This document shows, in pieces, positions 17,192 to 27,987 of a DNA stretch of 64,000 bases. A model generated the notes under the pieces. That model saw only the letters and a list, made by a program, of their open reading frames with translations. It was not told the DNA's origin and did not search any database. Where the stretch lies: the NCBI RefSeq assembly GCF_008806775.1, contig NZ_WAEM01000003.1, positions 62,001-126,000 on the forward strand, written 5' to 3'. The DNA is from Flavobacterium luteum (GTDB lineage Bacteria > Bacteroidota > Bacteroidia > Flavobacteriales > Flavobacteriaceae). Every line of letters begins with the position of its first letter. Position 1 is the first letter of the stretch. A program made the translations under genes and the position numbers.

Positions 17192-19972
17192 ATGACAAAT
17201 TCTTCTTCTTTTCTAGACAAAATTGCAACTGCTTTAACAGATGATTCTTCAAATCAATTAACAAATACTATAGTTGTTTTACCTAATAAGCGAGCAAAAA
17301 TATTCCTTATTGAAGCATTAAAAAAGCAAGTCTCAAACAATATATTTTCTCCTGAAATTATAAGTGTTGAGGATTTTATTCAAGATATTGCTAGGATTAG
17401 AACTATTGATTCTATAGAATTGTTATTTGAATTCTATGAAGTCTATTTGAATATTACTAAAACCGCACAGCAACAATCCTTTGAGCTTTTTGCAAATTGG
17501 GCTAAAACGCTATTGCAAGATTTTAATGAAATAGATCGTTATTTATTAGATGCAAATCATGTTTTATCGTACTTAAAAGACATTGAAGATATTAAGAAAT
17601 GGGGAATCGAAGTCGAAAACAAAACACAGTTACTTGAAAATTATATCGATTTTTGGAAATTACTGCCTAACTATTACCAATCGCTTTATAACCACTTATT
17701 AAAAAAAGGAATTGGCTACCAAGGACTTATTTATCGAGAGGCGGTTAACAATTTGAGTGTTTTTTCTAATACAGTAACTTCAAAAAAATATGTTTTTGCA
17801 GGTTTTAATGCTTTGAATGCCGCCGAGGAAAAAATTATTCAGCATTTAATTGCTAACAATCAAGCTTCAATTTATTGGGACGCAGATCAAACCTTCTTAA
17901 AAGATACTTATCATGATGCGGGTTTATTTCTACGTCGATTCAAAGAAAGTTGGAAACACTATAAATCAAATCCCTTTGAATGGATTGTTGATGATTTTTC
18001 AAAATCCAAGAACATACAAATCATAGGTACACCTAAAACAATTGGTCAAGCCAAAATTACAGGTAGTATTATTGAAAAAATCACCTCTGAATCCATAAAT
18101 TTAGGCACTAATACCACTTTAGATAAAGTAGCAATTGTACTTGCAGAAGAAAATTTATTAGTTCCACTTTTATACGCTTTACCTGCAACTGTAGGAGCTT
18201 TAAATATAACTATGGGATATTCTAGCAAGAACAATCCAGCACAGATTTTGATTGCAAAATTATTCAAAATGCACACTAACGCATTAGCAAGAAACGCTTC
18301 GAGTTATGTGTTTTATTATAAAGATGTATTGGATATATTGACACATCCATTGGTAGAACCGTATGCTAAAACAAATGAATTAGTAAAAATTATCAATCAA
18401 AACAATTATACATTTATTACGCATAAAAAAGTAGTAGAACTTCATGAAACACAAAACGGCTTGTTTGATTTATTGTTTCAAAAATGGGAGAAAGGGTCTA
18501 TTGCTATTCTCGAAACGATTTCTAGTTTATTGTTAACAATAAAATCGAATTTAAGTAATGATAATGAAGAAGAAAAAATTACAAAAGCTTTTGTTTTTGC
18601 TATTTTTAAAATCATTAATAAACTCATTAATTATTATTCGCAACACAAACATATTGACCAAATAGATACGTTATATGCGATTTACAAACAAGTAATTGAC
18701 CTAGCTGAGGTTTCTTTTGAAGGAGAGCCACTAAATGGTTTACAAATCATGGGGGTTTTAGAAAGTAGAGTTTTAGATTTCGAAACCGTAATTGTAACCT
18801 CTATGAATGAAGGGAAATTTCCTGCTGGCAAATCGATGAATTCGTTTATTCCGTATGATGTGAAGAGAGAATTAGGATTGCCGACTTACAAAGAGAAAGA
18901 TGCTATTTATACGTATCATTTCTATCATTTGCTTCAACGTGCTAAAAACATTTATTTGCTTTACAATACTGAAAGTGATGGATTAGATGGCGGCGAAAAG
19001 AGCCGTTTTATTACTCAATTGGAAGTTGAAAAGCAAGCCAATCATAAATTAACTCATGAGATTTACAATGCTATTTTACCCGAAACAGCATACCAACCTA
19101 TGGTTATTCCAAAATCGGAAAGCGTAATGTTGCGATTAAAAGAAATTGCAGAACAAGGATTTTCTCCTTCGGCATTGACAAGTTATATCCGAAATCCGAT
19201 TCAGTTTTATTTTCAGAAAATTTTACGCATTCGAGAAGTAGAGGAAGTAGAAGAAAATATTGCTTTGAATACGCTGGGAACTATTATTCACGAAGCGTTA
19301 CGCGTTTTATATGAACCTTTTATCAATACATTCATTTCGGAAACAGATATTCTCAATTGCTTTAAGAAAATAGATTCCGAAGTTTTAAATCAGTTTAAGT
19401 TGGTTTACAAAGAAGGAGAAATTAAAAAAGGGCGTAATTTATTGGCTTTTGAAGTGGCAAAACGGAATATTTCTAATTTCTTGAAAGTAGAATTAGAAAG
19501 CATCAAGAAAGGTGATGCCATTAAAATCATTGCACTTGAACAAACATTTGAGCGCAATTTGCAGCATCCTACTTTGCCATTTCCAGTTTTGATAAAAGGA
19601 AATGTAGATCGTATTGAAGAACGAAATGGCATCATTCGAATTATTGATTATAAGACAGGAAAAGTTGAGAAAACCAACGTAACTCTTAAATCTTGGAAAG
19701 GACTCGCTGATGACATTAAAAACGATAAAATCATACAAGTTTTGGCTTATGCTTATATGTTTGAAGAAAAAGCCAACGGCAAACCTATTGAGGTCGGTAT
19801 TATCTCTTTCAAAAACCTAAAAGCTGGTTTTTTACCTTTTACTTTTAAAGAGGACAAAGAAGGTACTTCCGTCATAGAATCGTCTATTTTGAATGATTAT
19901 CTAGAACAATTGGCAAAATTACTAACCGAAATTCTAGATGTAAGTATTCCTTTTAACGAGAAAATAATTTAA
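17192..19972 (+). CDS. AddB-like PD-(D/E)XK nuclease
   Basis: A 926-residue protein with the AddB/ATP-dependent nuclease B layout. The N-terminal helicase-like part has a degenerate nucleotide loop (VVLPNKRAKIFL). The C-terminal nuclease contains FSPSALTSYIRNP, TIIHEAL, NVDRIEERNG and IIDYKTGKVEK. Many AddB proteins bind a 4Fe-4S cluster through four Cys; here the first position is an Asn (YIRNPIQFYF) and I see no C-terminal Cys triplet, so the cluster appears absent. ATG 17192 is preferred, since the upstream in-frame ATG at 17165 lies inside the preceding terminator. Its stop overlaps the end of the convergent hydrolase gene by four bases. Confidence 0.88.
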   Translation: MTNSSSFLDKIATALTDDSSNQLTNTIVVLPNKRAKIFLIEALKKQVSNNIFSPEIISVEDFIQDIARIRTIDSIELLFEFYEVYLNITKTAQQQSFELFANWAKTLLQDFNEIDRYLLDANHVLSYLKDIEDIKKWGIEVENKTQLLENYIDFWKLLPNYYQSLYNHLLKKGIGYQGLIYREAVNNLSVFSNTVTSKKYVFAGFNALNAAEEKIIQHLIANNQASIYWDADQTFLKDTYHDAGLFLRRFKESWKHYKSNPFEWIVDDFSKSKNIQIIGTPKTIGQAKITGSIIEKITSESINLGTNTTLDKVAIVLAEENLLVPLLYALPATVGALNITMGYSSKNNPAQILIAKLFKMHTNALARNASSYVFYYKDVLDILTHPLVEPYAKTNELVKIINQNNYTFITHKKVVELHETQNGLFDLLFQKWEKGSIAILETISSLLLTIKSNLSNDNEEEKITKAFVFAIFKIINKLINYYSQHKHIDQIDTLYAIYKQVIDLAEVSFEGEPLNGLQIMGVLESRVLDFETVIVTSMNEGKFPAGKSMNSFIPYDVKRELGLPTYKEKDAIYTYHFYHLLQRAKNIYLLYNTESDGLDGGEKSRFITQLEVEKQANHKLTHEIYNAILPETAYQPMVIPKSESVMLRLKEIAEQGFSPSALTSYIRNPIQFYFQKILRIREVEEVEENIALNTLGTIIHEALRVLYEPFINTFISETDILNCFKKIDSEVLNQFKLVYKEGEIKKGRNLLAFEVAKRNISNFLKVELESIKKGDAIKIIALEQTFERNLQHPTLPFPVLIKGNVDRIEERNGIIRIIDYKTGKVEKTNVTLKSWKGLADDIKNDKIIQVLAYAYMFEEKANGKPIEVGIISFKNLKAGFLPFTFKEDKEGTSVIESSILNDYLEQLAKLLTEILDVSIPFNEKII

Positions 19973-20751
19973 ATTTTCTTAAAAACCCCTAATAAAACGC
20001 GTAATAATTCTTGACGATTTTCAATATGACTCATGTGTCCGTCTGGAAAAGTGACTAATTGAACTTGAGTGTTTTCTATTTGATCTAAATTTTCGTCATA
20101 ATTTAAAACAGGATCTTTTTCCCCTAATATGAGCACCTTAGGATAGGGACCAAAGTGTAGCAGTACTTCTCGGTCTTTCCTTATTTTCATTCCTTCAAGC
20201 GATGCTATAATTCCTTGTAAAGGAGTTTGTAAAGCTTCAATTTTTACTTTTTCTATTTCATCTATAAGTCGTTCTCTATTGTCTTCGCTAAACAAATTAG
20301 CAACAGAAAGACGAACAAAAGAAGTGTAGTCTTTTTTTACAGCTTTTATAGCTCGGTCGCGATTGTGTTTGCGTTCCTCACTATCAGCTCTAGAAGTGGA
20401 GTTCAGTAAAACCAATCCTTTTACAGCATCAGGATACAATTCGGCGAAAGCCAGTGCCACATAGCCACCCATAGAATGACCTGCTAAAACCGCTTTTCGT
20501 ATTTTTAACTCATGCAAAACTTCGTGAACCATATCGGCATTATCCTCCATAGAATGAATGTAACCCAAGCATTCTGTCTTGCCATGACCTAATAAATCGA
20601 TGGTAATCACGCGGTATTTTTTGCTGAATTCAGGAATAAAATCCTGCCACATGGTCTGGTTTTCTAGGAAACCGTGAAGTAAGACAATAGCGGTTCCCTT
20701 TCCAGTATCGGAATAGGAAACTTTAGAGTTTTTGTAAAAGAGTTGATTCAT
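19969..20751 (-). CDS. Alpha/beta hydrolase
   Basis: A 260-residue cytosolic alpha/beta-fold hydrolase. The nucleophile elbow GHSMGGY is at residues 91-97 with Ser93. The oxyanion HGF motif is near residue 26, an Asp lies in LGEKDPVLN, and a C-terminal His is in GHMSHIENRQ. The YRVITIDLLGHGKT stretch is typical of esterase/MenH-like members; the substrate is unknown. It follows pepP by 14 bases on the same strand and overlaps the AddB-like gene at its 3' end. Confidence 0.88.
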   Translation of the reverse strand: MNQLFYKNSKVSYSDTGKGTAIVLLHGFLENQTMWQDFIPEFSKKYRVITIDLLGHGKTECLGYIHSMEDNADMVHEVLHELKIRKAVLAGHSMGGYVALAFAELYPDAVKGLVLLNSTSRADSEERKHNRDRAIKAVKKDYTSFVRLSVANLFSEDNRERLIDEIEKVKIEALQTPLQGIIASLEGMKIRKDREVLLHFGPYPKVLILGEKDPVLNYDENLDQIENTQVQLVTFPDGHMSHIENRQELLRVLLGVFKKI

Positions 20752-20765
20752 TTGAAAAGAGATTT

Positions 20766-22058
20766 CTAATGGTTCATCAAACTCTCAATTTCCTCAACTT
20801 CAATCGGGATATTTCGCATTAAATTATAAGGTGCTCCACTAGCTTGAACGACAACGTTATCTTCTAGTCGAATGCCAAAACCTTCAGCAGGAATATAGAT
20901 TCCGGGCTCGACGGTAAAAACCATATCGGCTTGCATGGGTTCGTGTAGTAATCCGTAATCATGTGTGTCTAATCCCATATGATGCGAGATGCCGTGCATG
21001 AAATATTTTTTGTAGGCTGGCCAATCTGGGTTTTCATTTTGCACATCAGCTTTATCTATTAATCCCAAACCAAGTAATTCAGAAGTCATGATTTTGCCCA
21101 CTTCCGTATGGTATTGTTTCCAGAACGTTCCAGATGTAAGCATTTTAGTTGCTTCGTTTTTAACACGCAGAACAGCATTATATACCTCTTTTTGTCTTTT
21201 GTTATAGCGGCCAGAAACAGGAATTGTACGGGTTAAATCGCTGGAATAATTAGCATATTCGGCAGCAACGTCTAGCAAAATTAGGTCGCCCGCTTTGCAT
21301 TGTTGGTTGTTTTCGATATAATGCAACACATTAGCATTGTTTCCTGAAGCAATAATGGGTGTGTAGGCAAATCCTTTGGAACGATTGCGAATGAATTCGT
21401 GAATGAGTTCGGCTTCGATTTCGTATTCCATTACATTCGGTTTTACAAAAGAAAGCAGTCTGCGAAATCCTTTTTCAGTAATGTTGCATGCATTTTGAAT
21501 CAAATCTAATTCTTCACTTTCTTTAACAGAACGAAGACGTTGCAAAATCGGGTTGCTTTTTGCCACCTGATGGGCTGGGTATTTGTCTTTCCACCATTTA
21601 ATAAATCGGGATTCACGCGTTTCAGTATTTACGGAAGCACGATAATGTTCGTTGGTGTTGATGTACATAATTTCGGAATAGCTCATCAATTCGTTGAGTA
21701 TTTTCTCGAAATCTTGTAACCAATATACAGTTTTGATTCCCGAAACTTCGAATGCGCGTTCTTTCGTTAGTTTTTCACCTTCCCAAATAGCAATATGTTC
21801 GCTGGTTTCTTTTAGGAAAAGTATTTCGCGTTGATTTTCATATGGGGCATCGGGGAAAAGCAACAAAATACTTTCTTCCTGATCTATGCCAGATAAATAA
21901 AAAATATCCCGATGTTGAGCAAACGGCAAAGTGCTGTCAGCAGACACGGGATAAATATCGTTGGAATTAAAAACGGCTATACTTTTCGGCTTCATTTGAA
22001 CCGTAAATTTGGCGCGATTTTTTATGAATAAATGTCGGTCAATTTGATGATATTTCAT
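20766..22058 (-). CDS. pepP: Aminopeptidase P (Xaa-Pro aminopeptidase)
   Basis: Removes N-terminal residues that precede proline. An N-terminal aminopeptidase-P domain covers about residues 1-150. The pita-bread metallopeptidase domain shows the di-metal ligands: the Asp pair in LLDVAAEY/SSDLTRT, the His in HGISHHMGLDTHD, and the Glu residues in FTVEPGIY and GIRLEDN. I chose the ATG at 22056-22058 (MKYHQIDRHLF), eight codons inside the longest frame; the family normally starts at this motif. That leaves 26 bases after the HMG-CoA synthase-like gene, so the three minus-strand genes down to 19969 look like one operon. Confidence 0.93.
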   Translation of the reverse strand: MKYHQIDRHLFIKNRAKFTVQMKPKSIAVFNSNDIYPVSADSTLPFAQHRDIFYLSGIDQEESILLLFPDAPYENQREILFLKETSEHIAIWEGEKLTKERAFEVSGIKTVYWLQDFEKILNELMSYSEIMYINTNEHYRASVNTETRESRFIKWWKDKYPAHQVAKSNPILQRLRSVKESEELDLIQNACNITEKGFRRLLSFVKPNVMEYEIEAELIHEFIRNRSKGFAYTPIIASGNNANVLHYIENNQQCKAGDLILLDVAAEYANYSSDLTRTIPVSGRYNKRQKEVYNAVLRVKNEATKMLTSGTFWKQYHTEVGKIMTSELLGLGLIDKADVQNENPDWPAYKKYFMHGISHHMGLDTHDYGLLHEPMQADMVFTVEPGIYIPAEGFGIRLEDNVVVQASGAPYNLMRNIPIEVEEIESLMNH

Positions 22059-22084
22059 ACTAACGAATAAATTAGAATACAAAT

Positions 22085-23446
22085 CTAATCAATCCATTTG
22101 TAATAACGCGCACCAATTAGATTTGGAATTTGATTTTCTATTCGTTCTAAAATCCATTCGCTTTTAGGTTTTCGAATACTTTGTTTTTGTTCTTTTTTAT
22201 GAAGTTTTTCGTAGGTATCAAAATCAATTTCAAAGCTTTTTTCTAAAGTTTCGAAAAGATTTATATTTGCAAATGCCGATTTCCATTCCGATTGAATTGT
22301 TCCTTCAAACACTTTCGATTTAGATCCGCTCCCGTAGGCTAAAAAACCAAATTTAGTTGAAGTAATTTCTTTTTTAGTGTCATAAAAATGAGCCAAAGTC
22401 GATAATAATCCCATGAAAATAGAACCCGTGTATAAATTTCCAATTAAAGAGGAAGCAATTTCGGCAGGCTGTAATTTTTCAATCACAAAATTTTTGTATG
22501 CTTCTGATTTGCTGATTTCTTTTAATTTATTTTGATATTCCTCAGCGGTTTCATTTCTAGAAATGATTGAGTTTTCTGCATCAACAGCATAAATTTCAGA
22601 TAACATTCTACGGCCTTGAAAAGCATACGGCAAATGCATTACAATACTCTCCCAAGTTTCGTAAACTGTTTCAGAAGTATTTTTTATTTTTTTGAACGTA
22701 AAGTATGCTTCTCGCGTTCTATCCATGTAACATTGATTAGAATATTGTCCATCAAAAACGGGTTGGTCTTTGTGGATTTCAATCTCGCTTTCTAAATTGT
22801 CCAGCCAAGGTTCGTTAGTGTCATTTCCTGTAATTTCTTTTTTCGAAACTTTTCGATAAGGTTTAAAAAAGTCAAAAACACCTTTGGTACTTGTTGCCCA
22901 ATGATTTTCAAAAGCTATTATTCTTGGTTTTGAAGTAATTAACATCGCCAAGGCTCCAGCCCCTTGCGTATATTCTCCTGTAGAGTTTAAGTCATATTTG
23001 GCAAAATCTGTGGTTACTACGATTGCTTTTTTGGTTGGATTTAAAGTAATAAAATCGATACAATTTTGTAATGCATCTACTCCTCCAATACAGGCAAAAG
23101 TAAAATCCACCACATCACATTCTGATAGTGAATTCTCGCCAAATTTTTGTTCCATTAATGCAATTAAAAAAGAACTAATTGGTTTAGAGTTATCTATGGC
23201 GCTTTCGGTTCCAACATATATTCTTGATATTTCTTCTAATGGAATCTTGTTGTCGAGAATTAATTTAGTCAATGCATTAGCTCCAAAAACCACCGTGTCT
23301 TGATGCGAATCAGGCAAAGTCATTTTTAGTAATCCTAATCCTTTTTCGAGTTTTTCGGGTTCAATATTTCTGGCGTTTGCTAATGTTTTTATTGGTAAAT
23401 GTATTTTGGCTACATCAAATGTGATAGCATCAATTCCTATTTTCAT
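22085..23446 (-). CDS. Hydroxymethylglutaryl-CoA synthase family protein
   Basis: Thiolase-fold enzyme of 453 residues. The N-terminal MKIGIDAITF and the catalytic-Cys region DFTFACIGGVDALQN, with YVGTESAIDNSKP before it, identify the HMG-CoA synthase family. Further conserved stretches are MHLPYAFQGRRM and SLIGNLYTGSIFMGL. The usual role is condensing acetyl-CoA with acetoacetyl-CoA at the start of the mevalonate pathway, which flavobacteria use for isoprenoids. It is the first gene of a likely operon with pepP and the hydrolase. Confidence 0.87.
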   Translation of the reverse strand: MKIGIDAITFDVAKIHLPIKTLANARNIEPEKLEKGLGLLKMTLPDSHQDTVVFGANALTKLILDNKIPLEEISRIYVGTESAIDNSKPISSFLIALMEQKFGENSLSECDVVDFTFACIGGVDALQNCIDFITLNPTKKAIVVTTDFAKYDLNSTGEYTQGAGALAMLITSKPRIIAFENHWATSTKGVFDFFKPYRKVSKKEITGNDTNEPWLDNLESEIEIHKDQPVFDGQYSNQCYMDRTREAYFTFKKIKNTSETVYETWESIVMHLPYAFQGRRMLSEIYAVDAENSIISRNETAEEYQNKLKEISKSEAYKNFVIEKLQPAEIASSLIGNLYTGSIFMGLLSTLAHFYDTKKEITSTKFGFLAYGSGSKSKVFEGTIQSEWKSAFANINLFETLEKSFEIDFDTYEKLHKKEQKQSIRKPKSEWILERIENQIPNLIGARYYKWID

Positions 23447-23818
23447 TTTTCTTAAAACTTTTTAGTCGTTAAAGGTAAAACTCCAAAGTTGAAATGCAAT
23501 TATTTTAGATATCGAAAATAAAAGAGTTTGTCATTTTTGTGAAATTTGAATCAATTTAGGATAAACATTGTTTATTCAACAAATATATATTTGTAATTGA
23601 TTGAATTTTAGTAAAATCAATAAAGGCTATATTGTGTTTTTTTTAAATTTTGTTTAATAAAAATTAAGCTACAAATATGCTTAATGATTGTTTTTTAATG
23701 ACTTAAAACTTTTTTATTTAGAACACTTTAAAATAGTTATAAATAATAGCGAAAAGGTTGTAGTGCAATACTTTTTAATTTATTTTTGTGACACTTTTAA
23801 ACATAACCTTCAATCATT
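23447..23818. other. Intergenic spacer between the HMG-CoA synthase-like gene and sdhC
   Basis: Very AT-rich 372-base divergent spacer. The only site I can support is the sdh promoter at its right end; no ORF or RNA structure is evident in the rest. Confidence 0.7.
23758..23788 (+). promoter_or_regulatory. Promoter of sdhCAB
   Basis: TTG at 23758-23760, 20 bases, TATTTTTG at 23781-23788. It lies 30 bases upstream of the sdhC ATG. Confidence 0.72.
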
Positions 23819-24487
23819 ATGGCAAATAACTCATTACTGAAGTCTTCAATAGCTAAAAAAGTAGCTATGGCGCTTTCGGGACTTTTTTTAATTTCATTTT
23901 TATCCCTACATTTTTTTATTAATTTAATTTCTGTTTTTAGTGCAGATACTTTTAACTTCATGTCTCATTTTATGGGATATAATCCAGTTATTCAGTTTGT
24001 AATGCAACCTGTTTTAGTTGCAGGAGTTATTTTTCACTTTGTTATGGGTTTCGTTTTGGAACTTAAAAACAGAAGCGCAAGACCAATTAAATACACTAAT
24101 TACAACGGAGCAGCAAATGCTTCATGGGCATCAAGAAATATGATTATTTCCGGATTGGTAGTTTTGGCATTTTTAGGTTTACACATGTATGATTTCTGGT
24201 TTCAAGAAATGATTTATAAATATGTAGATGTAAATGCAATTGAAGAAACTAGATATTTTCCTGAATTGGTTCACAAATTTGAAAGTCCGGTTCGCACAGG
24301 ATTGTATTGTGTTGCATTTGTATTATTGGCATTGCACTTGTGGCATGGTTTTAATTCTTCTTTTCAGTCAGTAGGATTTGATAATAAATACGCCAAAGCG
24401 CTTCACAAATTGGGATATTCATTCGCAATTATAGTTCCTTTTGGTTTTATTTTCATTGCATTATTTCATCATTTTAATCAAATTTAA
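23819..24487 (+). CDS. sdhC: Succinate dehydrogenase/fumarate reductase cytochrome b subunit
   Basis: A 222-residue membrane anchor of the b558 type. About five transmembrane helices are visible (near residues 15-40, 60-85, 105-130, 160-180, 195-220). Histidines lie at helix ends (SLHFFINL, FHFVMGFVLE, LGLHMYDFW, LHLWHGFNSSFQ) and are suited to bind haem b. It passes electrons between SdhB and menaquinone. First gene of sdhCAB; sdhA follows after 12 bases. Confidence 0.95.
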   Translation: MANNSLLKSSIAKKVAMALSGLFLISFLSLHFFINLISVFSADTFNFMSHFMGYNPVIQFVMQPVLVAGVIFHFVMGFVLELKNRSARPIKYTNYNGAANASWASRNMIISGLVVLAFLGLHMYDFWFQEMIYKYVDVNAIEETRYFPELVHKFESPVRTGLYCVAFVLLALHLWHGFNSSFQSVGFDNKYAKALHKLGYSFAIIVPFGFIFIALFHHFNQI

Positions 24488-24499
24488 TATTCAATTATA

Positions 24500-26500
24500 A
24501 TGGCATTAGATTCAAAAATTCCAAGTGGTCCAATTTCGGACAAATGGACAAATTATAAAGATCATATTAATTTAGTAAATCCAGCAAATAAACGTAATAT
24601 TGACATTATCGTAGTTGGAACTGGACTTGCCGGAAGTTCTGCCGCTGCAACTTTGGCAGAATTGGGATATAACGTAAAAACGTTTTGCTTTCAAGATTCT
24701 CCACGTCGTGCGCACTCTATTGCGGCACAAGGAGGAATCAACGCAGCCAAAAATTATCAAGGCGACGGAGATTCCACCTTTAGATTATTTTATGATACTA
24801 TAAAAGGAGGCGATTATCGTTCTCGCGAAGCAAATGTTCACCGTTTGGCTGAAGTTTCGACTAATATTATTGACCAATGCGTGATGCAAGGCGTTCCTTT
24901 AGCTCGTGAATATGGAGGATTGTTAGACAATCGTTCTTTTGGAGGAACATTGGTAGCCAGAACATTTTATGCCAAAGGTCAAACAGGACAACAATTGTTA
25001 TTAGGAGCTTATTCTGCTATGAACCGTCAAATAGGTCGAGGTAAAATAAAATCGTTTGCACGTCACGAAATGCTAGATTTAGTTGTGGTTGGCGGAAAAG
25101 CAAGAGGGATTATTGCTCGTGATTTAGTTTCTGGAGAAATAGAAAGACATTCTGCTCACGCTGTTGTTATTGCTTCTGGTGGTTATGGAAATGTTTTCTT
25201 CCTTTCGACTTATGCAATGGGAAGTAATGCTACTGCAGCTTGGAAAATACATAAAAAAGGAGCATTTTTTGCCAATCCTTGTTACACACAAATTCACCCC
25301 ACTTGCATTCCAGTTTCTGGAGATCACCAATCGAAATTGACATTGATGTCCGAATCGTTGCGTAATGATGGTCGTATTTGGGTTCCTGCAAAACTCGAAG
25401 ATGCAAAAGCAATTCGTGAAGGAAAGAAAAAACCAACCGATTTATCAGAAGAAGAAAGAGATTATTATTTAGAAAGAAGATATCCGTCATTTGGAAATCT
25501 TGCTCCTCGAGATATTTCGTCGAGAGCTGCAAAAGAGCGTTGCGATGCTGGTTTTGGTGTAAATAAAACAGGCGAAGCAGTGTACTTGGATTTTGCAGAT
25601 GCTATTCAGCGTTACGGAAAAGAACAAGCGTTTGTTAAAGGCTTAGATGCCAATGATAAAGCTTTGATTATAAAACTAGGAAGAGCAGTTGTTGCCAGTA
25701 AATATGGTAACTTATTCCAAATGTATGAAAAAATTGTCGACGAAGATCCATACACTTCTCCAATGATGATTTATCCAGCAGTACATTACACAATGGGTGG
25801 AACGTGGGTTGATTATAACTTACAAACCACAATTCCAGGTTGTTTCTCTATTGGAGAATCGAATTTTTCTGATCACGGAGCAAACAGATTGGGAGCTTCG
25901 GCATTGATGCAAGGTTTAGCGGATGGTTATTTTGTATTACCATATACGATTGGGGATTATTTAGCCCCAGAAATTAAAACAGGACCAATTTCTACCGATT
26001 TACCTGAATTTGTAGAAGCCGAGAAAAAAGTAAAAGCTCAAATAGAGCAATTTATTAACAATAAAGGAACAAAATCTGTCGATTATTTTCATAAGAAATT
26101 GGGTAAAATAATGTGGAATAATGTTGGGATGGCTCGAAATGCAAAGGGATTGACTGATGCTATTGAAGAAATTGCAGCGTTACGTGAGGAATTTTATAAA
26201 GAAGTGAGAGTTCCTGGAACAGCAGATAGTTTTAATCCAGAATTAGCAAAAGCTGGACGTGTAGCCGATTTTCTTGAACTTGGAGAATTGTTTGCTAAAG
26301 ATGCATTACACCGTAACGAATCTTGTGGAGGACATTTTCGTGAAGAATACCAAACCGAAGATGGTGAAGCACAACGTGACGATGAAAATTTTGCTTACGT
26401 TGCCGCTTGGGAATACAAAGGAAAACCAAGTGATGCCGTTTTACACAAAGAGCCGTTGATTTACGAAAATATTAAATTAGCTACCCGTAGTTATAAATAG
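24500..26500 (+). CDS. sdhA: Succinate dehydrogenase flavoprotein subunit
   Basis: Oxidises succinate to fumarate in the citric acid cycle. The 666-residue FAD protein has the dinucleotide fold [20 protein letters not shown] at about residues 36-55. The FAD-linking region [14 protein letters not shown] contains the His, and the substrate region has TQIHPTCIP and [11 protein letters not shown]. The C-terminal domain carries [13 protein letters not shown] with the catalytic-type residues. The length, longer than proteobacterial SdhA, is typical of the Bacteroidota/b558-type enzyme. Confidence 0.97.
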   Translation: MALDSKIPSGPISDKWTNYKDHINLVNPANKRNIDIIVVGTGLAGSSAAATLAELGYNVKTFCFQDSPRRAHSIAAQGGINAAKNYQGDGDSTFRLFYDTIKGGDYRSREANVHRLAEVSTNIIDQCVMQGVPLAREYGGLLDNRSFGGTLVARTFYAKGQTGQQLLLGAYSAMNRQIGRGKIKSFARHEMLDLVVVGGKARGIIARDLVSGEIERHSAHAVVIASGGYGNVFFLSTYAMGSNATAAWKIHKKGAFFANPCYTQIHPTCIPVSGDHQSKLTLMSESLRNDGRIWVPAKLEDAKAIREGKKKPTDLSEEERDYYLERRYPSFGNLAPRDISSRAAKERCDAGFGVNKTGEAVYLDFADAIQRYGKEQAFVKGLDANDKALIIKLGRAVVASKYGNLFQMYEKIVDEDPYTSPMMIYPAVHYTMGGTWVDYNLQTTIPGCFSIGESNFSDHGANRLGASALMQGLADGYFVLPYTIGDYLAPEIKTGPISTDLPEFVEAEKKVKAQIEQFINNKGTKSVDYFHKKLGKIMWNNVGMARNAKGLTDAIEEIAALREEFYKEVRVPGTADSFNPELAKAGRVADFLELGELFAKDALHRNESCGGHFREEYQTEDGEAQRDDENFAYVAAWEYKGKPSDAVLHKEPLIYENIKLATRSYK

Positions 26501-26552
26501 AACGTTGAATAAGTCTTAATACTTAATTCATAATACTTAATACAGTCTTAAA

Positions 26553-27299
26553 ATGAAACTTAAATTAAAAATATGGCGTCAGCCTAATGCCAAATCTTCG
26601 GGTAAAATTGTTGACTATTTTGTTGATGGTATCGAAAGTGATATGTCTTTTCTAGAAATGTTAGACATTCTAAATGAAGATTTAATTCAAAAAGGCGAAG
26701 ATACAGTTGCTTTTGACCACGATTGCCGCGAAGGAATTTGTGGTTCTTGTTCATTATTTATCAACGGAGAAGCACACGGTCCAGACAGAGGAATACCAAC
26801 TTGTCAGTTGCATATGCGTATGTTCAAAGATGGTGATGAAATATATATAGAACCTTTTAGAGCAAAAGCATTTCCTATTATAAAGGATCTTGTGGTCGAT
26901 AGAAGTTCTTTTGATAGAATTCAGCAAGCAGGCGGTTTTGTTTCTATAAATACATCAGGAAATCCAGTAGATGCCAATACGATTCCCATTCCAAAACACG
27001 ATGCGGATAGAGCTTTTGATGCAGCTACTTGTATTGGGTGTGGTGCTTGTGTAGCTACTTGTAAAAACTCATCAGCTATGTTATTCGTAGCTGCAAAAGT
27101 TTCCCAATATGCATTATTACCACAGGGAAAAGTAGAAGCAACCGATCGTGTATTGAACATGGTGGCTCAAATGGATGCAGAAGGTTTCGGGAACTGCACT
27201 AATACTGGAGCTTGCGAAGTCGAATGTCCTAAAGGAATTTCTTTAGAAACCATTGCTCGTATGAACAGAGAATATTTATCTGCAAGTTTGAAAGGATAA
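26553..27299 (+). CDS. sdhB: Succinate dehydrogenase iron-sulfur subunit
   Basis: Electron-transfer subunit of 248 residues with three clusters visible in order: 2Fe-2S ([10 protein letters not shown] and PTCQLHM), 4Fe-4S ([11 protein letters not shown]) and 3Fe-4S ([15 protein letters not shown]). The last gene of sdhCAB, 52 bases after sdhA, it ends at a strong terminator. Confidence 0.97.
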   Translation: MKLKLKIWRQPNAKSSGKIVDYFVDGIESDMSFLEMLDILNEDLIQKGEDTVAFDHDCREGICGSCSLFINGEAHGPDRGIPTCQLHMRMFKDGDEIYIEPFRAKAFPIIKDLVVDRSSFDRIQQAGGFVSINTSGNPVDANTIPIPKHDADRAFDAATCIGCGACVATCKNSSAMLFVAAKVSQYALLPQGKVEATDRVLNMVAQMDAEGFGNCTNTGACEVECPKGISLETIARMNREYLSASLKG

Positions 27300-27326
27300 T
27301 ATAAATAGAATCCTTATTTATAACAT

Positions 27327-27360
27327 AAACGCATCCATTGATTTGGATGCGTTTTTTTTA
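27327..27360 (+). terminator. Terminator of sdhCAB
   Basis: AAACGCATCC pairs with GGATGCGTTT around an 8-base loop, followed by a T-run. It abuts the end of the convergent response-regulator gene. Confidence 0.85.
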
Positions 27361-27987
27361 TATCAATCCTTTTTCAAAAGCCACTCTTACTAATCCTGCG
27401 CTATTTTTTACACCTAATTTTTGTATCAAATTGCTACGATGTGATTCTACTGTTTTTGTGCTTACAAATAGTTTTACTGCTATTTCTTCGGTGGTAAACT
27501 CTTGGATAATTAGATTTAAAATTTCTTTTTCACGAACGGTAAGTTTTGGAATAAAATAATTGGAGTTTTGGATGCCGATAGAATCATTGAGCAAAATATC
27601 ACTTATCTTTTTTGGAAGGTATCTATTGCCTTCTATAACTGATTTTATGGCTTCGGTTAATTCTTTTTTATCCGTGTTTTTCAATAAATAACTCATAGCG
27701 CCGTTTTTTAAAATTTGCTTAATGAAAATAGTATCTTCAAAATTAGTTAAGGCAATTATTTTTAAATCTGGATGTTTTTCTAAAAGTTCTTTGCAAGCAT
27801 TTATGCCATTTCCGTCGGGCAAATTGATATCTAACAGTAGTACTTTGACAGCTGAATTTAAATTTTCAAAAGTATCTTTCAGGTTTTCAAAAGATTGTAA
27901 AACTTCAATTTCCTTGTTCGATTTGAGCATTGTTTTAATGCCTTCAATAACAATGGTGTGGTCGTCTGTAATGGCTATTTGAATCAT
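27358..27987 (-). CDS. LuxR/NarL-type response regulator
   Basis: A 209-residue regulator. The receiver domain covers about residues 1-120, with the phospho-acceptor Asp53 (LLLDINLPDGNG) and acidic pocket DDH at 8-10. A LuxR-type HTH covers about 145-209 (LTVREKEILNLI and TVESHRSNLIQKLGVKN). The start codon overlaps the stop of the histidine kinase by 4 bases (ATGA), so the two form a translationally coupled two-component system. Confidence 0.94.
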   Translation of the reverse strand: MIQIAITDDHTIVIEGIKTMLKSNKEIEVLQSFENLKDTFENLNSAVKVLLLDINLPDGNGINACKELLEKHPDLKIIALTNFEDTIFIKQILKNGAMSYLLKNTDKKELTEAIKSVIEGNRYLPKKISDILLNDSIGIQNSNYFIPKLTVREKEILNLIIQEFTTEEIAVKLFVSTKTVESHRSNLIQKLGVKNSAGLVRVAFEKGLI

